Shown here piece after piece: positions 24,527 through 33,647 of a stretch of 64,000 nucleotides of DNA. Made by a program: the position numbers and the translations under genes. The stretch covers positions 124,001 to 188,000 of the forward strand of contig NZ_LVEN01000012.1 in assembly GCF_001686925.1 (NCBI RefSeq), read 5' to 3'. How positions within the stretch are numbered: the stretch's first letter is position 1; every line of letters starts with the position of its first letter. Under the pieces are notes generated by a model that made no database searches, was not told the DNA's origin, and worked only from the letters and a program-made list of their open reading frames with translations. Source of the stretch: Flavobacterium piscis. Lineage in GTDB: Bacteria; Bacteroidota; Bacteroidia; Flavobacteriales; Flavobacteriaceae.

Positions 24527-27500
24527 ATGAAATACAAAATAGCCCTTTTGGTTTTACTTTTTATTTCCGGGAATGTATTTTCCCAAAATAAATACCGCCT
24601 TAAAAACATCTCCACAACCGATGGGCTTTCGCAGAGTTCTGTCATTGCCATACATCAGGATAAATTTGGGCAAATGTGGTTTGGTACGCGTGACGGACTG
24701 AATAAATACGACGGTAGTAAATTTACTATTTTCAGGAATGATGCTGCCAATAAACACTCGATCAGTAACAACGATATTTTATCTATCGAAGAAGATAATA
24801 CAGGTAAAATCTGGGTAGGAACTTACAACGGACTGAACTGTTATGATCCTGTAAGCAATACTTTTACAAGATATTTACATACCAAAAACAACCACACCAT
24901 CAGCAGTAATGCGATTTGGTCTATTAGAGAAATTGGTGACGAAATGTGGTTTGGAACCTCCAAAGGACTGACGATTTACAATAAAAAATCAAAACTCTTT
25001 ACATCCGTTTTTCATTCGGATACAGATCCTTCTACGGTGCCGAGCAACAACATTATTACGATTTTAAAATCAAAAAAAGGAGCAATATGGATTGGCACAA
25101 CAAAGGGTTTATGCCAGCTTATAAACCGAAAAAACGGCAAATTATCCTTTAAAAATTATCCTTTAAACAATACAGATCTTCTCAATGTTCAGGCAATTGC
25201 CGAAGATGTTTCGGGTAATTTATGGGTGGGAACAAAAAACAAAGGACTTCTTAAATTTGATAAAACATCCAATGCTTTTGTTTCTTTTTTATCTGAAGAT
25301 AAATACCGCGAAATCAATACCGATATTCGTTCTCTGGCCTTTGATAATCAAGGTTCTTTATGGATTGGCGCGTATGACGGAATCTATATTTTAGGAAAAG
25401 ACAAAAACGTTCAAAAAATAAACAGCAGCAATAACAGCAACGGAATCGATAAGGTAAAATCGATTTACATGGATCGAAAAGGTTCTGTCTGGATTGGCTG
25501 TTATTACAAAGGTGTGAATATTTGGGATATTTCGAATGTGAATTTCTCCAATTACAATCAGAATTCTAAAAAGATTGCGATGAGTTTTGATGTGGTGAGT
25601 TCGATTATTGCCGACAAAAAGCAGAATATCTATTTTGGAACTGAAGGCGGCGGAATCACCATTTACAATAAAAATACCGAAGCGATAAGTTATATCAACA
25701 GCAAAGGCGGTCAAAATATCAAAAATGATATTAAATCGATGTGTTTGTCTGGTGATATTTTATGGATCGGCACGTATTCAAAAGGATTATCCGCTTACAA
25801 TGTTATTTCGAAAAGAATGGAAGACCACCGAATTGCCGATGATCTTACTGTTTTATTGAAAGAATCCGGTGTTTATTCGATCAAGGCAGAGGGAAACGAT
25901 ATCATCTGGATTGGTACTTTTGGTAAAGGTTTGATTCGGTACAATACGGTTTCTAAAACTTTTGAAACAATCGGAAACGATACTACAAAAGCCAATTATC
26001 TGACCAATAATATTGTGCGTACTATTTTAGTTGATCAAAAAAAAGGCGCCTGGGTGGGTACTCAAAACGGTTTAAATTATATTCCGCTGAACAATTTTAC
26101 GCCTAATAAATATTCGATTCAACATTACTTTTTCGATTCGGCTTCTTTATCCGGCGATGATATTCTGACTTTGTTTCAGGACAGCCAAAATAAAATCTGG
26201 GTGGGAACAAAAGCAAAGGGTTTGCATTATTTTGATGGGAAAAAATTCAATAAAATCAATTTAAGAATCGGAAATACGGTTATCACTTCGATACATTCTA
26301 TTCTTGAAGACGATGATAAAAATTTATGGATTAGTACCAATCAGGGTATTATAAAATACAGTACAACACTCAAAACGGTTGTTATTTACGATCAAAAAGA
26401 TGGATTAGCGAGTAATGAATTTAATGACAATTCGGCTTTAAAACTCGATTCGAATCAATTTTATTTCGGAAGCCCTTCCGGCGCGACGTATTTTGATGCC
26501 AAGAAGATATCCTTAAATACGTATGCTCCTCAAGTTTTAATTACCAATCTCAAAATCAAGAACGAAAACATTCATCCTAATGATTCGATTGGCATTTTAG
26601 AAAAAAGCATTGGTTATACCAAAACCATTACGCTCGATTATGACAAGGCCAATTTTTCGATAGATTTTGCAATACCGAATTATATTCGATCCAAAAACAA
26701 TCAATACAGTTATCGTTTGGTTGGATTGGAAAACAACTGGACGACAACCAAAAGTACCGAAGCTATTTTTGCGATTCAGAATCCCGGAACCTATACTTTT
26801 GAAGTTCGCGGTTCTAATAATGACGGCGTTTGGAACAAAGTTCCCACTACCCTGACCGTGATCGTAAAACCTGCTCCGTGGCGCAGTATCTGGGCATTTT
26901 TATTGTACGGAATTGTAATTGGTGTGGGATTATACGGTTTGATCTGGATCATGAAATCGAAAGCGAGACTGAAACAAAAACTGGAACTGGAATATCTGGA
27001 AACCAAACGAATTGAAGAAAATAATATCGCCAAACTGGATTTCTTTACCAATATTTCGCATGAATTCAGAACGCCGTTGACTTTGATTTTAGGGCCTTTG
27101 CAACAAATTCTGGCCAACTATAACGGCACAAACGAAATGTATAAAAAGCTACTGGTGATTGAAGGAAGTGCTAATCATCTTTTGAGTTTAATTAATCGTT
27201 TAATGGATTTCAGAAAACTCGAAAACCATCAGGTTACGCTGGAATCTGCCGAAGGAAATATTGTGAAATTTACCAGAGAAATCTTTTTATCTTTTATCGA
27301 ATATGCCAAAGATGGCGGCTACAACTATACTTTCGAATCCTCTGAAGAAGAAATTCTCGTGTATTTTGATCGCTATAAACTCGAACGGGTTTTTTATAAT
27401 TTAATTTCAAATGCATTCAGATATACTCCAAAAGGTGGAAATATTCACTTAAAAATATCACACGACAATGAGCATCTTTTTATCGCAATAGAAGATTCCG

Positions 27501-28618
27501 GAGTGGGAATTGCGCCTGAACATATTGACAAAATTTTTGATTTGTTTTTTGAAGTTCCAATGCACAACAATGTTCAGAAAAACTATAATAAAGGAACCGG
27601 AATTGGGCTTTCGATTGTAAAAAATATAGTAAAACTTCATAAGGGAGATATAGAAGTGACCAATAAAGAAACTCAGGGTGTGGTTTTTAAAGTTACACTT
27701 CCGTTAGGTAGAACGCATCTTTTAGACAACGAAATTATTACCGATTTTAGAATTAGTGATGATATCGACCAATACACTGCTCAATTAGAAAAAGCCGAAA
27801 TAACAGAGCCTGAAGACATTGATGATTTTGTGGTAAATGACGAAAAACAAACTATTTTGATTGTCGAAGATCACAAAGTTTTACGATCGTTCATGAAAAA
27901 TTTACTCAAGGAAGATTATAATATTATCGAAGCCGAAAACGGTAAAATGGCTTTTGAGAAAGCACTTCAGCATGTTCCTAACCTAATTATCAGCGATGTT
28001 ATTATGCCCGAAATGGTAGGAACGGAACTTTGTTCGAAAATCAAAGAAAATCTAAAAACAAGCCATATTCCGGTTATTCTGCTGACTTCACGAACTTCAT
28101 TGGTCTATAAATTTGAAGGTTTAGAAAGTGGCGCTGACGATTACATCAGCAAACCTTTCAATTTAATTGAATTTAAACTTCGCGTTAAAAATCTGTTGAA
28201 TTCGACTGAACGATTGAAAAACAAATTCTCAAGCGATGATAATTTTATTCCTTCAGAAATAACGGTTTCTTCTCTGGATGAGGATTTATTAAAAAAGGCA
28301 TTCAAAATTGTCGAGGAAAATATTTCGAACGAACAATTTGATATTCCGTTTTTCTGTACTGAATTGGGTGTAAGCCGTACCATGTTATTTTTAAAAATAA
28401 AAGCCTGGACGAATTTTACGCCAAACGAATTCATTCATGAAATACGATTAAAACGCGCCGCTCAATTATTAGAACAAAATAAATTAAACGTTTCCGAAAT
28501 TAGTTATAAAGTAGGTTTCAACAATCCAAAATACTTTAGCAAATGTTTCCAAAAAAAGTATGGGGAAACGCCAACTCAGTTTGCTGACAAATTTTTTAAA
28601 TCTTCAGAAATTTTTTAG
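24527..28618 (+). CDS. Hybrid two-component system sensor kinase/response regulator/AraC
   Basis: A 1363-residue one-protein signalling system of the type that switches on polysaccharide loci in Bacteroidota. The signal peptide is at 1-20. About residues 22-690 form two propeller domains with many 'GxIWVGT..GL' blades, followed by a triple-tyrosine domain and a transmembrane helix (SIWAFLLYGIVIGVGLYGLIW). The kinase H-box is NISHEFRTPL with phospho-His845; the N, G1 and G2 boxes follow (NLISNAFRYT, EDSGVGI, GTGIGLSI). The receiver domain has phospho-Asp1157 in ISDVIMPE and Lys in YISKPF, and the AraC helix-turn-helix closes the protein (LGVSRTMLF, ISYKVGFNNPKYFSKCF). It sits directly before susC and probably senses the oligosaccharide that SusCD imports. 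Confidence 0.97.
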   Translation: MKYKIALLVLLFISGNVFSQNKYRLKNISTTDGLSQSSVIAIHQDKFGQMWFGTRDGLNKYDGSKFTIFRNDAANKHSISNNDILSIEEDNTGKIWVGTYNGLNCYDPVSNTFTRYLHTKNNHTISSNAIWSIREIGDEMWFGTSKGLTIYNKKSKLFTSVFHSDTDPSTVPSNNIITILKSKKGAIWIGTTKGLCQLINRKNGKLSFKNYPLNNTDLLNVQAIAEDVSGNLWVGTKNKGLLKFDKTSNAFVSFLSEDKYREINTDIRSLAFDNQGSLWIGAYDGIYILGKDKNVQKINSSNNSNGIDKVKSIYMDRKGSVWIGCYYKGVNIWDISNVNFSNYNQNSKKIAMSFDVVSSIIADKKQNIYFGTEGGGITIYNKNTEAISYINSKGGQNIKNDIKSMCLSGDILWIGTYSKGLSAYNVISKRMEDHRIADDLTVLLKESGVYSIKAEGNDIIWIGTFGKGLIRYNTVSKTFETIGNDTTKANYLTNNIVRTILVDQKKGAWVGTQNGLNYIPLNNFTPNKYSIQHYFFDSASLSGDDILTLFQDSQNKIWVGTKAKGLHYFDGKKFNKINLRIGNTVITSIHSILEDDDKNLWISTNQGIIKYSTTLKTVVIYDQKDGLASNEFNDNSALKLDSNQFYFGSPSGATYFDAKKISLNTYAPQVLITNLKIKNENIHPNDSIGILEKSIGYTKTITLDYDKANFSIDFAIPNYIRSKNNQYSYRLVGLENNWTTTKSTEAIFAIQNPGTYTFEVRGSNNDGVWNKVPTTLTVIVKPAPWRSIWAFLLYGIVIGVGLYGLIWIMKSKARLKQKLELEYLETKRIEENNIAKLDFFTNISHEFRTPLTLILGPLQQILANYNGTNEMYKKLLVIEGSANHLLSLINRLMDFRKLENHQVTLESAEGNIVKFTREIFLSFIEYAKDGGYNYTFESSEEEILVYFDRYKLERVFYNLISNAFRYTPKGGNIHLKISHDNEHLFIAIEDSGVGIAPEHIDKIFDLFFEVPMHNNVQKNYNKGTGIGLSIVKNIVKLHKGDIEVTNKETQGVVFKVTLPLGRTHLLDNEIITDFRISDDIDQYTAQLEKAEITEPEDIDDFVVNDEKQTILIVEDHKVLRSFMKNLLKEDYNIIEAENGKMAFEKALQHVPNLIISDVIMPEMVGTELCSKIKENLKTSHIPVILLTSRTSLVYKFEGLESGADDYISKPFNLIEFKLRVKNLLNSTERLKNKFSSDDNFIPSEITVSSLDEDLLKKAFKIVEENISNEQFDIPFFCTELGVSRTMLFLKIKAWTNFTPNEFIHEIRLKRAAQLLEQNKLNVSEISYKVGFNNPKYFSKCFQKKYGETPTQFADKFFKSSEIF

Positions 28619-28641
28619 GGAATTCGTTATTTTAAAGGGAC

Positions 28642-28679
28642 AAAAAAAGGGTATCTGAATTTTTAGATACCCTTTTTTG
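28642..28679 (+). terminator. Terminator of the hybrid sensor gene
   Basis: AAAAAAAGGGTATCT pairs with AGATACCCTTTTTT around an 8-base loop and ends in a T-run, 24 bases after the stop codon. This separates sensor transcription from susC. Confidence 0.9.
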
Positions 28680-28703
28680 TATTTCTATATCGTTTTCGGC
28701 TAC

Positions 28704-28711
28704 TACATTTG
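28704..28711 (+). promoter_or_regulatory. Candidate -7 box upstream of susC
   Basis: TACATTTG fits TAnnTTTG exactly. The nearest upstream TTTG (ending 28679) is 24 bases away, longer than the usual 19-21, so the match is only partial. Transcription would start near 28717. Confidence 0.45.
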
Positions 28712-28715
28712 TCCT

Positions 28716-28808
28716 ATGAAAATCAAGAAAACAAAATTCTTATTACTGCAATTTCTATTTGTGATAATCATAATCGGAATGAGTTTACTGATTTTCTACT
28801 TTATCTAA
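28716..28808 (+). CDS. Possible 30-aa hydrophobic peptide upstream of susC
   Basis: An ATG at 28716 opens a 30-codon frame ending TAA at 28808. The peptide is KIKKTKFLL at the start and then one continuous hydrophobic stretch ending in SLLIFYFI, the shape of a single-span membrane peptide. It starts right at the predicted transcription start and ends 23 bases before susC. It could be a real small protein, a leader peptide acting on susC translation, or chance. No homologue is known to me. Confidence 0.35.
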   Translation: MKIKKTKFLLLQFLFVIIIIGMSLLIFYFI

Positions 28809-28831
28809 CATTAACCTAAAAACCAAAATGA

Positions 28832-31800
28832 ATGTTCACAAACCAAAATTTCAAATCGCTTAAATGGTATTTGCTGGTAGCTTTTTTACTGGTAAATATT
28901 ATTGGAATTGCACAGGAGAGAAAAGTCACCGGAAAAGTTACTTCCAGCGAAGACTTACTTGGGCTTCCTGGTGCTAATGTATATGTAAAAGGTTCTTCGG
29001 TTGGAGGATCTGCAGACATGGATGGAAACTATAGTGTTTTCGTTTCGGAGAAAAATGCGGTATTAGTTTTTAATTATGTGGGATATCAAACTGTTGAAGT
29101 TCCTGTGGGAAACAAAACGGTCATCAATATCAGTTTAAAACCAGATACTAAAAATCTTGATGAAGTTATTGTGGTAGGTTACGGAACCCGTAAAAAGAGC
29201 GACATTACAGGATCAGTTTCTTCTGTGACCGCAAAAGAATTAACCGCCTACCCTACTCTAAATGCAGAACAGGCTTTACAAGGCCGTGCAGCGGGGGTTT
29301 CGGTACAATCTAATAATGGTGGTGAACCTGGTGCTCCGGTAAAAATCAGGGTTCGTGGAGGAACATCAATCAATGCAAGTGGAGATGCTCTTATTGTTGT
29401 CGATGGTTTTGCAGGAGTTTCTATGCCGGCACCTCAGGACATTGCTTCTATTGAGGTTCTTAAAGACGCATCGGCTACAGCCATATACGGATCCAGAGGT
29501 TCAAACGGGGTTATTATGGTAACGACCAAAAAAGGTAAACCAGGAAAACCGGTAATCGAATTCAGTAATTCAACATCGGTACAATCTGTCAACAATAAAT
29601 TAGATTTATTAGATGGGCCACAGTTTGTGGTGTACAGAAAAAGTTTTACCACGCATACAGATGGCGGTGCAAATACAGACTGGCAGGATGTAATTTATCG
29701 AGAAGGAATGATTTCGAACACCTCATTATCTTTTTCAGGAGGTTCTGATAAAATCAGGTATTATGTTTCAGGAAACTATTTCAATCAAAACGGAGTGGTG
29801 ATTAATTCAGGAATCGATAAATACACCATTGTAAGTAATGTTGAAGCAGACTTAACCGATAAATTTAGAGTGGGTTTGAATATGTTTCAAAGCAAACAAA
29901 ACAAACAAGGAATTATTAGCCAGACGGGCGCTGGAGGAACTGGTGCAGCGGGTGTAATTGCAGCGGCGTACAGATTCATGCCGGATAAAGGAATTTATAA
30001 TGCTGACGGAACGTATACGACAACGGCTCCAATTGGGGACGATATTGATAATCCGTATGCAACTGCAATGGATAATATTCTGGAGACACTTTCGACCGTA
30101 AACAGAAGTAACTTTTTTGCTTCTTATCAAATTACAAAAGATTTAAATTTTAAAACTACTTTAGGTTTAACCGATAATAATTCTCAAACCGGAAGATATA
30201 TTCCGTCGACTTTGATTGCAGGAAAAAATGTAAAAGGAGAAGCTTCTATAAACAATACTAAATTTTCTTCTTTCCTTACAGAGAACTATTTAACGTTTAA
30301 ACGTGAGATTATTGACAAAGGAATCCTGACGGTTCTTGGAGGATATTCGTATCAAAAAAATAAAAATGACCGTGCTTATGCCGCATCAAGAGGATTTTTG
30401 ACGAATTCTAACTCTTACCATAATTTAGGTGCAGGAACGGTGTATTTAAAACCGGAATCAAGTTTGTCTGAAACAGAATTAATATCGGCTTTTGGAAGGT
30501 TGAATTTTGATTATGATGATAAATATTTATTCACCTTTACAGCACGTCGTGACGGTTCTTCAAGCTTTAGTGAAAACTACAAATACGGAACTTTTCCTTC
30601 TGGAGCAATTGGATGGAATGTTAGCAAAGAAAACTTCTTAAAAGATAGCAAAACAGTTTCTAATCTTAAATTAAGAGCAAGTTATGGTGCCACCGGAAAT
30701 CCGTCTATCGATGCCTACTCTACGCTGTCTAAATTTTCTGAAGTATATGATGTAAGTGGCGACGTGATTGTAAATGCGGTTCAGCTTACGGCAATCAATA
30801 ATCCTAATTTAAAATGGGAAACTTCATACCAACAAGATTACGGAATTGATTTGGGTTTATTTGATAACAGAATCAGCGTTACAGCCGATTATTATAAAAC
30901 AATTACCAAAGATTTATTGTTCAACAGGCCTTTACCGGGAATTTCAGGAATTGCTTCTCAGCTTCAAAATGTGGGAGAATTAGAAAACAAAGGTTGGGAA
31001 TTGGGCATTAATACCAAAAACTTTATTGGAGCAGATTTTACCTGGTCAACTAATTTTAATATTTCTTCGAACAAGAATAAAATCCTGAAACTGGCTGACA
31101 ACAAAGATCTTTTGATCAACTCTGCGCCTGGACATTTTCTTGCAACAGAATCTCAGATTTTAAGAGTTGGTCAACCGGTTGGTTCTTTCTTTGGGTTTGT
31201 GTATGATGGCGTAATTCAGCAAGGAGAAGCGGTGCTTCCCGGAAATTTTGAAACTATTGCCGGAGGAGAAAAATTCAAAGATGTAAATGGTGACGGAAAA
31301 CTGGATTCTAACGATAAAACGATTATCGGAAACCCAAATCCAGATTTCATTTTTGGTTTAAATAATGATTTCACTTATAAAAATATTGATTTAAACATCT
31401 TCTTCCAGGGTTCAGAGGGCAATCAGATTTTAAATTATACTTTGATGGAACTGGCTTCTGGAAATAATAATGCCACTACAGAAGTTTTGGATGCCTGGAC
31501 GCCAACAAACACCGATACCAATGTGCCAGTAAATGCGGCAAGAACGAAAAGAATTACTTCAAGATTTGTTTATGATGCAAGTTACATCCGTTTAAAAAAC
31601 GTGTCTATCGGTTACAGTTTAGATGACAATGTGGTTTCAAAAATTGGATTAAGCAAAGTTCGTTTCTACATCAGTGCACAAAACTTATGGACTATTACCA
31701 AATATCCCGGTTCTGATCCTGAGGTAAATTACCTGAATGATAACAATTCAAGAAGCAATACCAACTTAGGATTGGATTACGGAAGTTACCCGAATGTAAG

Positions 31801-31834
31801 AACCTTCACTTTTGGTTTCAATTTAAAATTCTAG
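28832..31834 (+). CDS. SusC/RagA-family TonB-dependent outer-membrane transporter
   Basis: A 1000-residue outer-membrane beta-barrel that imports oligosaccharides using TonB energy. After the signal peptide, residues of the carboxypeptidase-like regulatory domain are clear (KVTGKVTSSEDLLGLPGANV). The TonB-box-like segment DEVIVVGYGTRKKSDITGSV and the plug (VKIRVRGGTSINASGDALIV, SATAIYGSRGSNGVIMVTTKKG) follow, then the barrel ends in VRTFTFGFNLKF with the C-terminal aromatic typical of outer-membrane proteins. ATG 28832 is used because the ATG four bases earlier is in another frame and stops at once. Partner susD is downstream across a family B element. Regulation is probably by the hybrid sensor encoded just upstream. 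Confidence 0.97.
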   Translation: MFTNQNFKSLKWYLLVAFLLVNIIGIAQERKVTGKVTSSEDLLGLPGANVYVKGSSVGGSADMDGNYSVFVSEKNAVLVFNYVGYQTVEVPVGNKTVINISLKPDTKNLDEVIVVGYGTRKKSDITGSVSSVTAKELTAYPTLNAEQALQGRAAGVSVQSNNGGEPGAPVKIRVRGGTSINASGDALIVVDGFAGVSMPAPQDIASIEVLKDASATAIYGSRGSNGVIMVTTKKGKPGKPVIEFSNSTSVQSVNNKLDLLDGPQFVVYRKSFTTHTDGGANTDWQDVIYREGMISNTSLSFSGGSDKIRYYVSGNYFNQNGVVINSGIDKYTIVSNVEADLTDKFRVGLNMFQSKQNKQGIISQTGAGGTGAAGVIAAAYRFMPDKGIYNADGTYTTTAPIGDDIDNPYATAMDNILETLSTVNRSNFFASYQITKDLNFKTTLGLTDNNSQTGRYIPSTLIAGKNVKGEASINNTKFSSFLTENYLTFKREIIDKGILTVLGGYSYQKNKNDRAYAASRGFLTNSNSYHNLGAGTVYLKPESSLSETELISAFGRLNFDYDDKYLFTFTARRDGSSSFSENYKYGTFPSGAIGWNVSKENFLKDSKTVSNLKLRASYGATGNPSIDAYSTLSKFSEVYDVSGDVIVNAVQLTAINNPNLKWETSYQQDYGIDLGLFDNRISVTADYYKTITKDLLFNRPLPGISGIASQLQNVGELENKGWELGINTKNFIGADFTWSTNFNISSNKNKILKLADNKDLLINSAPGHFLATESQILRVGQPVGSFFGFVYDGVIQQGEAVLPGNFETIAGGEKFKDVNGDGKLDSNDKTIIGNPNPDFIFGLNNDFTYKNIDLNIFFQGSEGNQILNYTLMELASGNNNATTEVLDAWTPTNTDTNVPVNAARTKRITSRFVYDASYIRLKNVSIGYSLDDNVVSKIGLSKVRFYISAQNLWTITKYPGSDPEVNYLNDNNSRSNTNLGLDYGSYPNVRTFTFGFNLKF

Positions 31835-31849
31835 TTAAAAAAATAGTAT

Positions 31850-31942
31850 TAAACACATAGTTATACGCAAAATGCTATGATTATTGCTGCAAGTGAAACG
31901 CCTTATTTAGCGTTCCAAAAAGCTATGTTTCTATGTGTTAAA
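31850..31942. repeat. Dispersed palindromic element, family B copy 4 (short)
   Basis: TTAAACACATAG at the left and TTTCTATGTGTTAAA at the right; GCAAGTGAAACGCC and CGTTCCAAAAAGCTATG inside are shared with copy 3. At about 93 bases it is the shortest copy. It lies between susC and susD, so it is transcribed within the pair. Confidence 0.82.
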
Positions 31943-31972
31943 TTATACACCAAATACCTAAAAAATAGTATT

Positions 31973-33490
31973 ATGAAAAAATATATAGCTTTTCTTTTCT
32001 TGGGAATATTCGCTTTTGGATGTTCAGATCTGGAAGAACATCCTGTAGGAACTATTCGTCCTGAGAACTTCTTTAATAACACAGATGATCTGCAAGCTGC
32101 TGTAAACGGAGCTTTTGCCAACATTGCACACAATAATTATTGGGGAAGAGAATTTACCATTGCGCTAATGTTGCGCGATGATATGGCCGATATTGGCGAC
32201 AGAACTACACAAGCAGCACGTATCGATGTAAATGATATGAACATGAATGATACAAATGCGCTTGTAGCCAACTTTTGGCCACAATCGTATATCATTATCG
32301 CAGCAGCAAATCAGGCGATTGCAGGTGCTAAAAAAACTCCGGGAGATCCGGCAAAAGTAAACGCAATTGTAGCGCAGGCTTATTTTGCAAGAGCTTTTAC
32401 TTACTACCATTTGGTGCGTATTTTTGGCGATGTTCCTTATATTGATTTTCCGGTAAACGAGGTTTCTCAGGTTGATAAATTAAGCAGAACAAAAGAGTCT
32501 GAGATTTATCCAAAAATCATCGCTGATCTTGAATTTGCAAAACAATGGCTCGAGGATAAACCAAAGGTAAAAGCCGTTCCCGGAAAAGGTACCGCTGCAG
32601 GTTATTTGGCATCAGTTTATCTGACTTTAGGAAATTACCAAAAAGCTTATGACGAATCTAAATATGTGATTAGCAACGAAGCAAAATTTGGTTTAGGTTT
32701 AGATGCTGATTTTCAGGATTTATTCAACGCTACAAAAGCAGCGGCTCTAAAAGAACCTTTGTTTACCATTGACTTTAATAATTTAGTTTCAGGAAATTAT
32801 GGTCAGGATTATACGGCATTTTTTACAGGATCATTAAAAGATGATAGTTATAGTTACGGACAAGGATTCTCGGTAGCAGTTCCGTCGCTAAAAGTATTTA
32901 ATACCTGGGATCAAAGAGATTACAGAAGAGCGGTAAGTTTTGATACGATTATTAGAAAAAAAACTGGTCCGGGTGGTGCGTTGCAAATTTATCCTTCGAG
33001 CGATAACGAAAAAGCGCCACGTCCGCATATTGCAAAATATTACCGCTTTCCGGGAAAAGCAGGTGCCAACGGAAGAACTTCTCAACACAATTATATCACC
33101 ATGCGTTTTGCCGAAGTATTGCTAACCGCTGCCGAAGCTTTAAACGAAATTACTCCGGGAACTATAGAAGCTGATGGTTATGTAAACCGAGTACGCGCCA
33201 GAGCCCGAAACAAAGCCGGAAAACTGGTTTCTTTTCCTGCAAATGTTACACCGGGATTATCTCAGGCCGATTTTAGAAAAATGGTTATTGACGAAAGAAG
33301 ATTAGAATTCGCTTTTGAATATATCAGATGGTACGACATCAAAAGGTTGAAAAATGGCCCGGAAGTTTTTGGTCCAAGTGGTTTAGAGCCTCACGCCAAT
33401 TTTAATCCTGCAAAAGATTATTTATTTCCATTACCGGGAACTGAGTTAGCGATTAATCCTAATTTAAAACCAAATAATCCTGGTTACTAA
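31973..33490 (+). CDS. SusD/RagB-family nutrient-binding lipoprotein
   Basis: A 505-residue surface lipoprotein that caps the SusC transporter and binds the glycan. The lipoprotein signal is KKYIAFLFLGIFAFGC with Cys as the lipidation site, followed by SDLEE. SusD landmarks are PENFFNNTDDLQAAVNGAF, tetratricopeptide-like helices (AQAYFARAFTYYHLVRIFGDVP), LRFAEVLL-type MRFAEVLLTAAEALNE, the RRLEFAFEYIRWYDIKRL segment and the C-terminal LFPLPGTELAINPNLKPNNPGY. I start at ATG 31973 because the frame extension to 31877 only crosses the family B repeat. It follows susC in the usual order. Confidence 0.97.
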   Translation: MKKYIAFLFLGIFAFGCSDLEEHPVGTIRPENFFNNTDDLQAAVNGAFANIAHNNYWGREFTIALMLRDDMADIGDRTTQAARIDVNDMNMNDTNALVANFWPQSYIIIAAANQAIAGAKKTPGDPAKVNAIVAQAYFARAFTYYHLVRIFGDVPYIDFPVNEVSQVDKLSRTKESEIYPKIIADLEFAKQWLEDKPKVKAVPGKGTAAGYLASVYLTLGNYQKAYDESKYVISNEAKFGLGLDADFQDLFNATKAAALKEPLFTIDFNNLVSGNYGQDYTAFFTGSLKDDSYSYGQGFSVAVPSLKVFNTWDQRDYRRAVSFDTIIRKKTGPGGALQIYPSSDNEKAPRPHIAKYYRFPGKAGANGRTSQHNYITMRFAEVLLTAAEALNEITPGTIEADGYVNRVRARARNKAGKLVSFPANVTPGLSQADFRKMVIDERRLEFAFEYIRWYDIKRLKNGPEVFGPSGLEPHANFNPAKDYLFPLPGTELAINPNLKPNNPGY

Positions 33491-33501
33491 AGCATAAGAA
33501 T

Positions 33502-33634
33502 GAAAATTAAAAATTTAGAATTAAAAATTAAAAATCTTTGGAATCGCAATTATCCTGAGTTTCGTTTTTCATACCCATTTTAAACAAAACTATAACCAAT
33601 TTTTAATTTTTAATTCTCCATTTTTAATTAAATA
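33502..33634. repeat. Imperfect AT-rich palindrome between susD and GH88
   Basis: AATTAAAAATTTAGAATTAA near 33504 is mirrored by TTTTTAATTTTTAATTC near 33599. The spacer contains CGCAATTATCCTGAGTTTCG. It could form a stem in the polycistronic RNA. Confidence 0.6.
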
Positions 33635-33647
33635 AACAATAATAAGT

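Noticed and set aside
31877..31972. 32-residue N-terminal extension of SusD
   Set aside because: It also reads through a family B repeat and would bury the lipoprotein signal.
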